From positions 105,864 through 169,863 of the forward strand of contig JAUIIL010000009.1 in assembly GCA_030431635.1 (NCBI GenBank): DNA of 64,000 nucleotides, written 5' to 3'. Both the position numbers and the translations under genes were made by a program. Source of the DNA: Bacteriovoracia bacterium (GTDB taxonomy: Bacteria > Bdellovibrionota > Bacteriovoracia > Bacteriovoracales > Bacteriovoracaceae). The stretch's first letter is position 1, and each line of letters opens with the position of its first letter. Shown here in pieces: positions 23,186-32,355 of this stretch. The notes under the pieces are model-generated. The model was not told the DNA's origin and did not search any database. It was given only the letters and a program-made list of their open reading frames with translations.

Positions 23186-24082
23186 ATGCGTTATGCAATG
23201 ACTGCACTTATTTTGCTCTTTAGCTTCCACCTCTCTTTTGCCCAGGACTTTTTTTTTCAGTTTCCAGAGGCCAAAACATATATCTCGTATGAAGATACTG
23301 GATTTTCTCAATACCTGGCTAAGAGTCTTCATCATACAAAAAAATTGGCCCTAACTTTTGACGATGGGCCACACCCAACCAGAACTCCTAAGCTTTTAGA
23401 TACTCTTAAGAAATACCAGGTGAAAGTTACTTTCTTTATTTTGGCCGAAAAAATTAACTCTCAATCAAGGGCCATTATTCAAAGAATTATTAATGAAGGA
23501 CACACTTTGGCCAGTCATGATTGGGATCATACCAACAGTAACTCGCAAAGTGCGATGACGTTTCAAGAGAATTTGACAAAATCAATCCTTGCTGTGGAGG
23601 AAGAGTATGAACTTTTAGGTCTCCATAAGAAAGAGATGTACTATCGCTTTCCTTATGGGGATTATGGCAGACACAAAAAGTATCATCACCTTAATGTCCT
23701 CAAAGATGTTTCTCAGGAGCTTTATAATGAAAATTGCATTAATTTTGCTTTTTGGGATATTGATACCGCTGACTGGGTGAAGGATATGACTCCTCAAAAT
23801 ATCTCAGATAATATTATGGCCCAGGTTTTTGGAGGAGTGGCATACCGTCATAAGGCCATAAGAAATTCCCAAGGACAAGTTATTGACTACAAAAAAGAGG
23901 CCTATCAAGTTGAAGAACCTCTTGGTGGCGGAGTTGTTCTTATGCATGACATTCATCAAAGGACTATTGAGTCCGTTGATATATTCTTGAAAGAAGCGAA
24001 AGAAAAGGGAATTGAAATTGTCCCTCTCTCAGATGCTGAAGAGTTCTCTTATGAGAATAAAGAATGTATTCTTAAAGTTTAG
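23186..24082 (+). CDS. Polysaccharide deacetylase (NodB/CE4 family), exported
   Basis: 298 aa from ATG 23186, chosen because GGAG lies 6 bases before it (two earlier ATGs lack a site). A signal peptide ends at SFA-QD. The NodB domain is complete: LALTFDDGPHPTRTPKLL (catalytic base and metal Asp), TLASHDWDHTN (the two metal His), YRFPYGDYG (Arg), FAFWDIDTADW and VVLMHDIH (second catalytic His). It removes N- or O-acetyl groups from cell-wall or extracellular polysaccharide. In predators such enzymes can modify prey or self peptidoglycan, which is inference. It is convergent with proC. Confidence 0.92.
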   Translation: MRYAMTALILLFSFHLSFAQDFFFQFPEAKTYISYEDTGFSQYLAKSLHHTKKLALTFDDGPHPTRTPKLLDTLKKYQVKVTFFILAEKINSQSRAIIQRIINEGHTLASHDWDHTNSNSQSAMTFQENLTKSILAVEEEYELLGLHKKEMYYRFPYGDYGRHKKYHHLNVLKDVSQELYNENCINFAFWDIDTADWVKDMTPQNISDNIMAQVFGGVAYRHKAIRNSQGQVIDYKKEAYQVEEPLGGGVVLMHDIHQRTIESVDIFLKEAKEKGIEIVPLSDAEEFSYENKECILKV

Positions 24083-24101
24083 ACCAAATTTGCTCTCTTT
24101 T

Positions 24102-24890
24102 TCAAAGCTCTTTTGCTCTTTTTACACCTCTATCAAAAGCTCTCTGAAAAAGAGAGCTTAATCCTTTTTCTTTAAATTCTTCTAAGACTTCAAAAGTCAC
24201 TCCTCCTTTGGAAGTCACTTTACTGGCCATTTCTAAAAAACTATTTTCTTCTTTCTGCATATAATAAGAAACACCCGTGAAGAGATCTTTAACGAGTTTA
24301 ATCGCATCACTCTCACTCATTCCATTTTGTGAGAGGTAAGAGCTAAATTCATGAGCAAAGCTCATAATAAACGCTGGGCCAGAAGCTGCAATAATCATCG
24401 CTTGATTAAAAAGATTAGCATCACTAATTTCATAGACTGAAGCAATTTGAGAGAACTCCTCCCTTAAATCTTGGGCCTCATTCTCTTTCACATCACTACT
24501 AACCTGTTCTAGAATGATTCCTTTTTGGTAGCGAATAGATGTATTAACCATATACCTGATCACTTTTTTATGGTCTAGAGCCTTTGATATATCTTCGATT
24601 GTCTTTCCTGCTAAAAGAGAGAGAACGATAGCATTTTCTGGTATAAGTCTTTTTAGATTTAAACTGGCCTCATCAAGCTGTTGGGGTTTGAAACCCAGCA
24701 TATAAATATCACAATCAGGAATCTGCGAAAATTCTTGATAAGACTTACCTCCAACTCTCTGTGCAAGCTCTTGAGCGCGATGAAAACTTGGGGTGTATGT
24801 ATGAAAAGAAAAGGAAGTTTTTTTTGAATAGAGCCCCTCAACAATAGCACTGGCCAAATTCCCACATCCGATGACTGCTATTTTTTTCAT
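24102..24890 (-). CDS. proC: Pyrroline-5-carboxylate reductase
   Basis: 262 aa, full length for ProC. It starts with the Rossmann motif KKIAVIGCGNLASAIVEGL. It then has the DIYMLGFKPQQLDE strand, the VIRYMVNTSIRYQKG motif (family: RxMPNTPxxxxxG) and a C-terminal dimer domain with ASGPAFIMSFAHEFSSYL and TSKGGVTFEVLEEF (family: SPGGTT). It makes proline from P5C using NAD(P)H. Methionine replaces a Pro and Ser replaces another in RYMVNTSIR, both tolerated positions. It lies 11 bp after putA on the same strand, so both are in one transcript. Confidence 0.93.
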   Translation of the reverse strand: MKKIAVIGCGNLASAIVEGLYSKKTSFSFHTYTPSFHRAQELAQRVGGKSYQEFSQIPDCDIYMLGFKPQQLDEASLNLKRLIPENAIVLSLLAGKTIEDISKALDHKKVIRYMVNTSIRYQKGIILEQVSSDVKENEAQDLREEFSQIASVYEISDANLFNQAMIIAASGPAFIMSFAHEFSSYLSQNGMSESDAIKLVKDLFTGVSYYMQKEENSFLEMASKVTSKGGVTFEVLEEFKEKGLSSLFQRAFDRGVKRAKEL

Positions 24891-24901
24891 TTTAACCTCC
24901 C

Positions 24902-27900
24902 CTAGAATTGAATTTCCATTGGCGCTCCATAGCGAAGAGTATTAACGGCCATGCTTCTTACATGAATGTACTGATCGACAAAGCCTTCCCAGTCATAAAA
25001 GCAGGGAGCACTGGTATTTGTATGATAAGACTTGAGCTTTTCTCCCATGTCATACTTCATGCATTCTTGGATAATTTCTTTTGTTTTCTCTTTTGAAGCA
25101 TCAATAATAACAAAATCAAACTCTTTATCACTTAAAGCTTTGTGCTCGATTTTCTCACTTGCAAAGTAAACCTTGAGGTTAAATTCAGAAATTCCATGAG
25201 TATAACAGAGGTTCGCAAACTCAGACCAAAAAGAAAAACTCTGTTGATTTCGGCAAAAAAGATTTAGCCCACAACCAAGACTTAAAGCACTGAAGACATG
25301 ATAGAAACTCAAGACTGAAGGTATCTCACTATAACACAGAAGCATCCCTCTTTTTTTAATTAAGCTTTTATTATTATAGCTGAGTTGCCCTGGTATGAAG
25401 TGATTAGGTTGCTCTTTTCCAACATGATCTTCAAAAGAGTTTGCTAACCACTTAAAAAATGCTCCTACTCTTTCTTTATTGACCTCACTTAAGACATGAA
25501 AGAAAGATTCATACCTTAAATAAATCTCTTCAGAAATACTTTTGACCCTCTTTAATCTTTGACTAAGTAGTAGCTTTGACTCTCTTGGCAAATCGTAATC
25601 GTAGTCACTACCACTTTCAATTGTGTCGACTTGCTCATTTAAGTGTGCTTCAGCATAGAAAATTTTTAAATAATCTCTAAAGCCAGCTTTAGGACCAGTT
25701 CCAGAGAGCTTAAAACCACCAAAAGGCTCTATAGCAACTCTGGCTCCTGTATTGCTTCTATTCACGTAAAGGTTACCAGCTTCTAGTTGAGTTAATAAAT
25801 AATCAATATCATCTTGAGACTGAGCGAAGACCCCACCAGTTAATGCGTAACTAACTTCATTAAAGAGATAAATGGCTTCATCTAAAGTTTCATATTCAAC
25901 CAAATGAACAACAGGAGCAAATATTTCTCTTTGGGCCCAACTCTCTTTATGGATGACTCTTTTTGCAGGAAGCTCAATAACAACTGGGCCCACACAATGA
26001 CCTGCTAGCGCTTCTTTCGAACGATCCACATGAACCTTGCCTTGGTGTTGATTGGCCTCTTTTATGGCCTCTTCCATATTAGATAAGACACGTTTCTTTT
26101 CACCTTCAGTTATCAAAGGATTTACAAAGCTCTCTAATGCAAAAGATTCTCCCACTTTTAAGTCATTGACCGCTGCTTTGTATCTCATGAGAAATGAGTC
26201 TTTAATTTTTTTATCAATAATAATCCTTGAGGCTGCTGAACATTTTTGACCAGCATGAGCAAAGCTTGAATACAAAAGAGCTTGAATCGTTTCATCTAGC
26301 TCACAATTATTCGTTACAATAACAGCATTTTTTCCACCCATTTCAGCAACAACTCTTTTAGTAGAAGCTGTTTTTTTATAAATTGATTCACCAACTGCTT
26401 TTGAGCCAGTGAAAATAATGGCGTTCACCTTTTCTGAAGCAACTATCACTTCTCCTACATCTCTGTCCCCAGGTGCATGGACAAAAATATCTTTAGGGAC
26501 ACCACACTTATAGAGAATTTCTGTAAAAATCTGAGCGATTAATGGCGTCTTTTCCGATGATTTAAAAATGACTTTATTTCCGGCAGCAAGAGCACTACAA
26601 CTCATACCTGTTGCGATGGCCAGAGGGAAGTTCCAAGGAGCGATAACTCCTACAATTCCACGAGGAGCTCTTTGAGGAAAACGCCTCTTCCAATAAAAAT
26701 CTTCTCTGACATAAAAGTGGATAAAATCAACGGCCTCATCAACATCGGCCAAGGCCTCTTCGATGGTCTTTCCCGCTTCATAACATATCACTGCACTCAG
26801 ATAGGCCCTATGAAGTCTCATATATTGGGCAACTTTAAAAAGAATAGAGTATCTTAGAATGGAATTATCTCCAGACCACCATTTGCTTTTACTGTGAAAA
26901 AGTCTTTCAATCAAGACTTCGCTCTCTTGTTGATTCACAAAGTTTATTTTTCCTACAAGAAGATTTTCTTGGGAGGGAGAGAAAATCATTTTACAATCCT
27001 GATTCAAAGAATAGTCCAATGGGAATTTTTCTTTCAACTGAGTGAGTGTACCCAAAACAATATCCCTATCCTCTTTGAGATAGAGTCTAGCTGGGGAATT
27101 ATTAAAAAAACTTGAATCATTTAAAATAACATCCGTATCCCAAACAATTTCATCTCTTTTCACTTTTTGAAATAAAATTTCACTCGGTTGATAAAAAACA
27201 GCATCTTTCTTATGAGATCTCATAATAGTAAGAACACCTACCTGAGAGGAGTTTTCCATGATCCTTCTAACCAGATAGGCCATCCCAACAATAAGGTCTC
27301 CAATAGGGATGTAGTTTCTCACACACCACCCTTGTTTGCCCATCCCAACTGAAAGAGCTTCATAGGTCATGTGTAAGCATTGATGTTCAATTTCTCTGGC
27401 TTGATTAAAGCGTAATTCTCTTAACGATTTTGCCCAACAATGATCAGAGTAATTATGAGAGGCCAAACAAAGAGTTAAAAATTGATGATTTTCAAGGGTT
27501 TTAAAAACAAGTTGCCTAAAGTGTATGTCGCTTTCTTCCTTGTTAAGAAATTGAGGGGCGATGAAGTTATGTGCTTGGGCCTCAATCGTTTCAGCATCCC
27601 AGTAAGCCCCTTTTACTAGACGTATGGGCATATTAAGGGTCCTTTCTTTGGCCAAATCAAGCACATCCTGAAAGTGAGTGTAACCATCTTTTAAGTAAGC
27701 CTGAATAACTATCCCTGTTTGATCAAAATCATGGAGTTCTTTCGTTTCAAGTAAAACTTTTTTATAAATTTTAAAAACAACATCCCGGAAGTGATAATGT
27801 TCAGCATCGATATTAACAAAAACCTGATGCTCCTTGGCCAATAGAAGTATTTCTTTAAGCTTAGGGGCCACTAAAGAGTAAGTGTAGTCAAAAGCATAAG

Positions 27901-29026
27901 GGCGAAAATCATGAGAAAGCGCTGAAACCTTTATCGAAACGTGCGCGCGATAAATTCCAGAGGCGTTTTTTTCTCCTTTTGAATAATACTTATCAAAGCC
28001 TTTAATAATTTGTTTTACTTTTTCAAGATAGTGAATTGCTTCTGCCTCACTAACAACAAGCTCTCCAAGTTGATCGAGAGTAACGTCTCTATGGCTTTTT
28101 GAAAGCTCTTTAATAGCGCCAGAAATATTTTCAATACTCTCTCCAGCAATAAATCTTTTTGCTTGTAAACGAACAAAGTAACGAATGACTCGTGCTAAAA
28201 AAAGCGAAGGAATAAATTGAGAGGTGAGAAAAAGAAAGCGAAATAAAAGAATGAGTGAGTCATCTAAGGCCCTAAATTGGTCACGTCTTTTATTTTGCTT
28301 GGCCAGTTGAGAGTCATCGATCAAACGTCGAATTGATTCTAAGAAGTTTCTTTTCACTTCGTGGCCTTGTTTGTCATGCTCAAGACATGGTAGAAGTGCT
28401 AAAAATTTTAAAAGATGCACTCTAATGAGAGCGTAATGAGCACACAGTCCAAGTGCATAATCTGAGAAACGCTCAAATAATGAAGGCCTATAACCTCTTA
28501 ACTGTCCTAGTAACTCTTCGCCTATTTTTTGGGCCCTTGAGTTGATATCTTCAAAGTTTTTACTCCATATTTGAGGGAGATCGTAAAAGTAACTCCTTCT
28601 TTGAACTTCAGTTAAGCTTTTTTCCTGTTTGATTTGTCCAATTTGCTCACAATGATTCTTTAAGGCCTCTAAAGATTCTCTTTGTTTCTCAGTCAGTTGA
28701 TAATGAGAATAAAGTTCGTAGCACTTAATAAGAAAAAGCTCGTTAGAAAGCCTAGGTCCAGCAAGATAGAGTTTTCTCCTTTCTGGATAAACTCCCAGCA
28801 AAAAAGATGTTCCCTTTAAATCAACTAGAACTTTATAAGGCTCTAGTTCACTCACTTTCTGACAAAGAAGTATTTCGCTTTTAATACTCTGAGAACTATC
28901 GAGTAAAGAAGCCACTTCTTCAGCATAAAAGTCTTCAAGCTCTATGCTCCAATCCGAAAAGGCGCCTTCTTTAAAATCTATGTTAATTATTTCTGGAAGA
29001 TTGGCCAAAGATGAATATGTCTCCAA
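24902..29026 (-). CDS. putA: Bifunctional proline dehydrogenase / P5C dehydrogenase (long PutA)
   Basis: 1374 aa. The N-terminal part lacks the ribbon-helix-helix of repressor-type PutA. The proline dehydrogenase barrel (about residues 330-620) has MPIRLVKGAYWD and the FAD-binding ending. The aldehyde dehydrogenase part (about 690-1150) has GVIAPWNFPLAIATG, FTGSKAVG, the VVAEMGGKN glutamate and the AGQKCSA catalytic cysteine. The final ~220 residues end with HVRSMAVNTLRYGAPMEI, the closing motif of PutAs with an extra C-terminal domain that lids the substrate tunnel. It oxidises proline to glutamate. It is co-transcribed with proC and divergent from an exported-protein gene. Confidence 0.95.
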   Translation of the reverse strand: METYSSLANLPEIINIDFKEGAFSDWSIELEDFYAEEVASLLDSSQSIKSEILLCQKVSELEPYKVLVDLKGTSFLLGVYPERRKLYLAGPRLSNELFLIKCYELYSHYQLTEKQRESLEALKNHCEQIGQIKQEKSLTEVQRRSYFYDLPQIWSKNFEDINSRAQKIGEELLGQLRGYRPSLFERFSDYALGLCAHYALIRVHLLKFLALLPCLEHDKQGHEVKRNFLESIRRLIDDSQLAKQNKRRDQFRALDDSLILLFRFLFLTSQFIPSLFLARVIRYFVRLQAKRFIAGESIENISGAIKELSKSHRDVTLDQLGELVVSEAEAIHYLEKVKQIIKGFDKYYSKGEKNASGIYRAHVSIKVSALSHDFRPYAFDYTYSLVAPKLKEILLLAKEHQVFVNIDAEHYHFRDVVFKIYKKVLLETKELHDFDQTGIVIQAYLKDGYTHFQDVLDLAKERTLNMPIRLVKGAYWDAETIEAQAHNFIAPQFLNKEESDIHFRQLVFKTLENHQFLTLCLASHNYSDHCWAKSLRELRFNQAREIEHQCLHMTYEALSVGMGKQGWCVRNYIPIGDLIVGMAYLVRRIMENSSQVGVLTIMRSHKKDAVFYQPSEILFQKVKRDEIVWDTDVILNDSSFFNNSPARLYLKEDRDIVLGTLTQLKEKFPLDYSLNQDCKMIFSPSQENLLVGKINFVNQQESEVLIERLFHSKSKWWSGDNSILRYSILFKVAQYMRLHRAYLSAVICYEAGKTIEEALADVDEAVDFIHFYVREDFYWKRRFPQRAPRGIVGVIAPWNFPLAIATGMSCSALAAGNKVIFKSSEKTPLIAQIFTEILYKCGVPKDIFVHAPGDRDVGEVIVASEKVNAIIFTGSKAVGESIYKKTASTKRVVAEMGGKNAVIVTNNCELDETIQALLYSSFAHAGQKCSAASRIIIDKKIKDSFLMRYKAAVNDLKVGESFALESFVNPLITEGEKKRVLSNMEEAIKEANQHQGKVHVDRSKEALAGHCVGPVVIELPAKRVIHKESWAQREIFAPVVHLVEYETLDEAIYLFNEVSYALTGGVFAQSQDDIDYLLTQLEAGNLYVNRSNTGARVAIEPFGGFKLSGTGPKAGFRDYLKIFYAEAHLNEQVDTIESGSDYDYDLPRESKLLLSQRLKRVKSISEEIYLRYESFFHVLSEVNKERVGAFFKWLANSFEDHVGKEQPNHFIPGQLSYNNKSLIKKRGMLLCYSEIPSVLSFYHVFSALSLGCGLNLFCRNQQSFSFWSEFANLCYTHGISEFNLKVYFASEKIEHKALSDKEFDFVIIDASKEKTKEIIQECMKYDMGEKLKSYHTNTSAPCFYDWEGFVDQYIHVRSMAVNTLRYGAPMEIQF

Positions 29027-29097
29027 TGGAGGTCCTTTTTTGTTACGGTTCTAAAATCCCCCATATTCTATGCATTTTGGGGAATTTAGCAAAATAA

Positions 29098-30360
29098 ATG
29101 AAGGGATTTGACGCTTTGTCCATGCTCAGAGATAATCTCAATTATATGAAGAGCCTACTCCTTCTTATTCTTTTTTGTTTCTGTTTTGCCTGGGCTCAAA
29201 ATCCAGGTCAAGAAAAGCTATTTTATAATATGAAAGACCTCGCTGTTCTAGAAAAGCAACAGGCCTATGAGGAATTCTTTACTCATGCTAAGGATATTAA
29301 GCCTGCTCATCGAAACGAGATTTGGCAGCAAATGGTTACAAGTATGGCCCAAGGCCTTGCTCAAAAGATTAAAGAGAAAAAACTTATTACAGAGGACTCT
29401 TTCCTTCTTATTGAGAATCTCTATGGTTGGCCAACCTTGAAGAATCAAGAATTTTTCACAAACGATAGGAACGATATCGGTCTTGCTTTTCTTAAAAATT
29501 GTTTTAATAACAATGATAATAAGAAATGTTTTTTCCAAGTTTCCTCTTTTTGGAGAGCAAGTTCTCAAGGGCCTGAGCTCGGCCATAAGCTTGGTAATCT
29601 TTTATTGGGAGAACTTCAAAAAACCCCATTCGCTCCATCCCGTTTAAGCTCTCCTATTGAAAAAATAGAAGTTCTTGATTCAGGACTACTCGAGTTCTAT
29701 GCTCCTGCTCTAGAGCATGGTCTTTCTGAATTTTATTGCCAAGACCCTCAATTAAAATCTCTTCTCTCGAGTGAACTCACCTACTATGCTGACAAAGAAG
29801 GGGCGGATCCTAAAAAAATGGCCCATTTTATTGATAAACTTATGCACCCAGACTGCTGGAAACAACTTCAAAAAGGGTATGAAGAAGATATTATGAGTAA
29901 AAATAAGTCTCAAAGAGATCTGGCCTATCATCTACTTAGAAGTAAAAAATCTCTCTCTGAAGAAAAGGAGGATCTCTACCTCTTTCTCTACCTTCTTGAT
30001 GTTCCCTCTCCTGGGGATATCTTTAATCTCGCCTGGGCAAGACTCAATCAAGTCAGCGCAAACTTTGATAGAAGACTCAGGCTCTTGAGAGCAGTAAAAA
30101 AACTCGATCCTCTGCCTGATTCTCTTTTTGCTACTTTTGATCGAAAACTCAAAAAAGTCGTAAGTTCTCATATCGCTCAACATTTTCCTGAGTATTTTGA
30201 CTATTACGCCAAGACCTGCAATCAATACATTAAAGGTGAAGGGTCATTTCCTAGAGGGAATCCAACGCTTAACTGCCGTTCTTTTTATCAAATGAATAAA
30301 AAAGAGGGCTTTGTCAGCCAATTCCTTCAGCAAGAACACGAAAGGGCCATTAAAATCTAA
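29098..30360 (+). CDS. Exported helical protein, unknown
   Basis: Up to 420 aa. The signal peptide proper starts at the internal ATG 29146 (MKSLLLLILFCFCFAWA-QNPG), which may be the true start; neither ATG has a clear ribosome site. The mature protein is rich in helical pairs, some resembling TPR-like repeats, with several Cys toward the end. No recognised family. It is convergent with the HD-GYP gene, overlapping by 4 bp, and divergent from putA with a 70-bp shared promoter region. Confidence 0.75.
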   Translation: MKGFDALSMLRDNLNYMKSLLLLILFCFCFAWAQNPGQEKLFYNMKDLAVLEKQQAYEEFFTHAKDIKPAHRNEIWQQMVTSMAQGLAQKIKEKKLITEDSFLLIENLYGWPTLKNQEFFTNDRNDIGLAFLKNCFNNNDNKKCFFQVSSFWRASSQGPELGHKLGNLLLGELQKTPFAPSRLSSPIEKIEVLDSGLLEFYAPALEHGLSEFYCQDPQLKSLLSSELTYYADKEGADPKKMAHFIDKLMHPDCWKQLQKGYEEDIMSKNKSQRDLAYHLLRSKKSLSEEKEDLYLFLYLLDVPSPGDIFNLAWARLNQVSANFDRRLRLLRAVKKLDPLPDSLFATFDRKLKKVVSSHIAQHFPEYFDYYAKTCNQYIKGEGSFPRGNPTLNCRSFYQMNKKEGFVSQFLQQEHERAIKI

Positions 30361-31721
30361 ATACCGTCTTCTTTTTCTACAAGAAGCCATGCTAGCGTCT
30401 TAATAATATTTTGATAGGAACTGCTTGGATAAGACTCATGAAGCTTAAAAATAAGGTTTTTATGGTCTAATTTTGTCTCATCATCATCATCTTTTAAAAG
30501 ATTGTCTGCGTATTCATGAGAAATAAAAAATAAAGCACTCAATCGACTTAAGTCATTGGCCGCTTTATCAGGAAAACCAACCCCTGTTTTACTACCGTGA
30601 TGCTGCATAATAATAGCATCGGCTTCATAAGGAGCATTTGGTATTCGTCTGATAATCTGCGCTCCCAAAGCCGCATGGTTTTTCACAACTTCGCGCATTT
30701 TATCTGAAATCTCTGCTTTCTCAAGCTCATGAGTGGAGTGGATTTTAACAAGATCATCACTTCCTAAGGCCACATCGTGAAATATGGAAGCATAAGCGAG
30801 CTTCTCTTGATGTTCACTTTTTCCCCAATCAATTTTATCAACGATATGAAATGTGAGATAAGCTATAACTTGCATATGCTGATACATATAACTATTTGTA
30901 TTAGAAAGAAGCCTTGAAAGAAACCCTCGGAACTCTTTCTGTCTGGCCACGTTCTTTATAACGGCTTCAGTGGCCAAATCTGCAAGCTCCATCACATCTT
31001 CGCCTACTCCTATATCACGCAGCTGTTCGTAAATAAGAGTGAAAGCCGACTCCATTATATCGTCACGCCCCTCTTTCAATGCTGATTCAACAGCAAGACC
31101 AATCACTTGAGCAGTATAACTATTCACAAAATGAATTCTTTGAGTGGCCTCAATATAGAGGTTTTTAATGCCTTCATTTTCTAACTGAGAGTAGGCCTCT
31201 TTTTCTAAAAAAGAGTGCTTCTTAAGAAAAAAAGAAAAAGGATTTTCTGACTGAGTTTCTTTTTGAAAAATATCACATGGCATTTTTCTCATATAGCCAA
31301 AATAATGCAGTTGAATTGGCATATATTCTGGAACAATCTTAGACGCCATATCTTTAGAGGTTATGCCTAAATGTCTCGCACAGGCCCTCACAAAGGTTTT
31401 AATATCTGAAGAAATAGGGATAAGGGTTCCCATACTGTCAAAATCACCAGCTTTATCATATCTTTTAGGAGATCCCATAATGACAACCGGAATATTAAGA
31501 GATTGCTCTTTGATATAATTAAAAAGCTCTTTACCGACTTCTTTGTCACCAATATGGTCTGAGCAAACGATAAGCTCTATGCCTGGCATTACTTGAAGAA
31601 GCTCTATCACTTCTTCAACGGTATTTTTTGAAACACTGTCTGTGCCTGTGTAAACCTTAAGATTTAGAGTAAAAATAGACTCTAATAGTTTGTTTTCAAG
31701 AAGAGTAATCGAATAACTCAT
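30357..31721 (-). CDS. HD-GYP-like protein with N-terminal pseudo-receiver
   Basis: 454 aa. Residues 1-120 are receiver-like (IELIVCSDHIG at the phosphorylation site, IPVVIMGSPK at the fourth strand). The C-terminal half is an HD-GYP-type phosphohydrolase: MYQHMQVIAYLTFH, then ASIFHDVAL (the HD pair), VKNHAALGAQIIRRI, and QHHGSKTGVGFPD in place of HHE-x2-DG-x-GYP. HD-GYP enzymes cleave cyclic di-GMP. Replacing K after HD (VAL for IGK) and Y by F in GYP makes activity uncertain. The gene is separated from the SWIB gene by a strong terminator. Confidence 0.87.
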   Translation of the reverse strand: MSYSITLLENKLLESIFTLNLKVYTGTDSVSKNTVEEVIELLQVMPGIELIVCSDHIGDKEVGKELFNYIKEQSLNIPVVIMGSPKRYDKAGDFDSMGTLIPISSDIKTFVRACARHLGITSKDMASKIVPEYMPIQLHYFGYMRKMPCDIFQKETQSENPFSFFLKKHSFLEKEAYSQLENEGIKNLYIEATQRIHFVNSYTAQVIGLAVESALKEGRDDIMESAFTLIYEQLRDIGVGEDVMELADLATEAVIKNVARQKEFRGFLSRLLSNTNSYMYQHMQVIAYLTFHIVDKIDWGKSEHQEKLAYASIFHDVALGSDDLVKIHSTHELEKAEISDKMREVVKNHAALGAQIIRRIPNAPYEADAIIMQHHGSKTGVGFPDKAANDLSRLSALFFISHEYADNLLKDDDDETKLDHKNLIFKLHESYPSSSYQNIIKTLAWLLVEKEDGI

Positions 31722-31728
31722 AGAAATA

Positions 31729-31756
31729 AAAAAGCCTCTCTTTTAGAGAGGCTTTT
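31729..31756 (-). terminator. Rho-independent terminator
   Basis: On the minus strand AAGCCTCTC, loop of 5, GAGAGGCTT, followed by TTTTTATTT. The 9-bp GC-containing stem and T tract are classic. It ends the SWIB gene at 31767 before the HD-GYP gene starts. Confidence 0.9.
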
Positions 31757-31766
31757 CCGTTATTTT

Positions 31767-32255
31767 CTAGCTTAAGTGCTTAGAAACGTACTTAGTCATC
31801 TCAAACATTGAAACTTGAGATTTTCCATTAAAAATTGGCTTTAACTTCGCGTCAGCATTAATATTTCTTCTATTTTTGCTGTCTTGAAGATTGTTCTTCT
31901 TAATGTACTCCCAAAGCTTTTTCACAACTTGAGTTCTTGGAAGTGGTTTAGAACCAACAACTTCTGAAAGGGCCTTAGAAGGAGTTAAAGCTTTCATAAA
32001 AGCTGCATTTGGCTTTCTTTTAGTCTTTGCTTTCTTCTTAGTAGCTTTCTTCGCTACTTTTTTGGTAGCTTTTTTCTTCGTAGCTTTCTTTGCTACTTTC
32101 TTAGTCGCTTTTTTCGCTACTTTTTTAGTAGCTTTCTTCTTCGTAGCTTTTTTTGCTACTTTTTTCGTAGCTTTCTTCTTAGCGGCTTTTTTAGTCGCTT
32201 TCTTTGCTACTTTCTTAGTAGCTTTCTTCTTCGTTGCTTTTTTCTTTGCAGCCAT
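31767..32255 (-). CDS. Histone H1-like SWIB domain protein
   Basis: 162 aa. Residues 2-80 are an almost pure Lys/Ala/Thr tail in units such as KKATKKVAKKATKK, like eukaryotic histone H1 tails and bacterial Hc1/AlgP-type proteins. Residues about 85-162 are a SWIB/MDM2 domain (FMKALTPSKALSEVVGSKPL, then TQVVKKLWEYIKKNNLQD, then MFEMTKYVSKHLS). GGAGG lies six bases before ATG. It is probably an abundant nucleoid-associated protein: the tail binds DNA and the SWIB fold contacts partners. Low-complexity DNA spans 32020-32250. A strong terminator follows. Confidence 0.93.
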   Translation of the reverse strand: MAAKKKATKKKATKKVAKKATKKAAKKKATKKVAKKATKKKATKKVAKKATKKVAKKATKKKATKKVAKKATKKKAKTKRKPNAAFMKALTPSKALSEVVGSKPLPRTQVVKKLWEYIKKNNLQDSKNRRNINADAKLKPIFNGKSQVSMFEMTKYVSKHLS

Positions 32256-32355
32256 AACTCCTCCGTTTTATTGTTAATGACCTTTGTTAATTCAATTCCT
32301 TTGTTCTATCTTCGAAAAAAAATCCATTTTTCTTAAATTTTATGCATACTTTTTT

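Noticed and set aside
32062..32277. Hydrophobic Phe/Val/Ala frame opposite the SWIB gene
   Set aside because: It is the antisense reading of the Lys-rich tail repeats.
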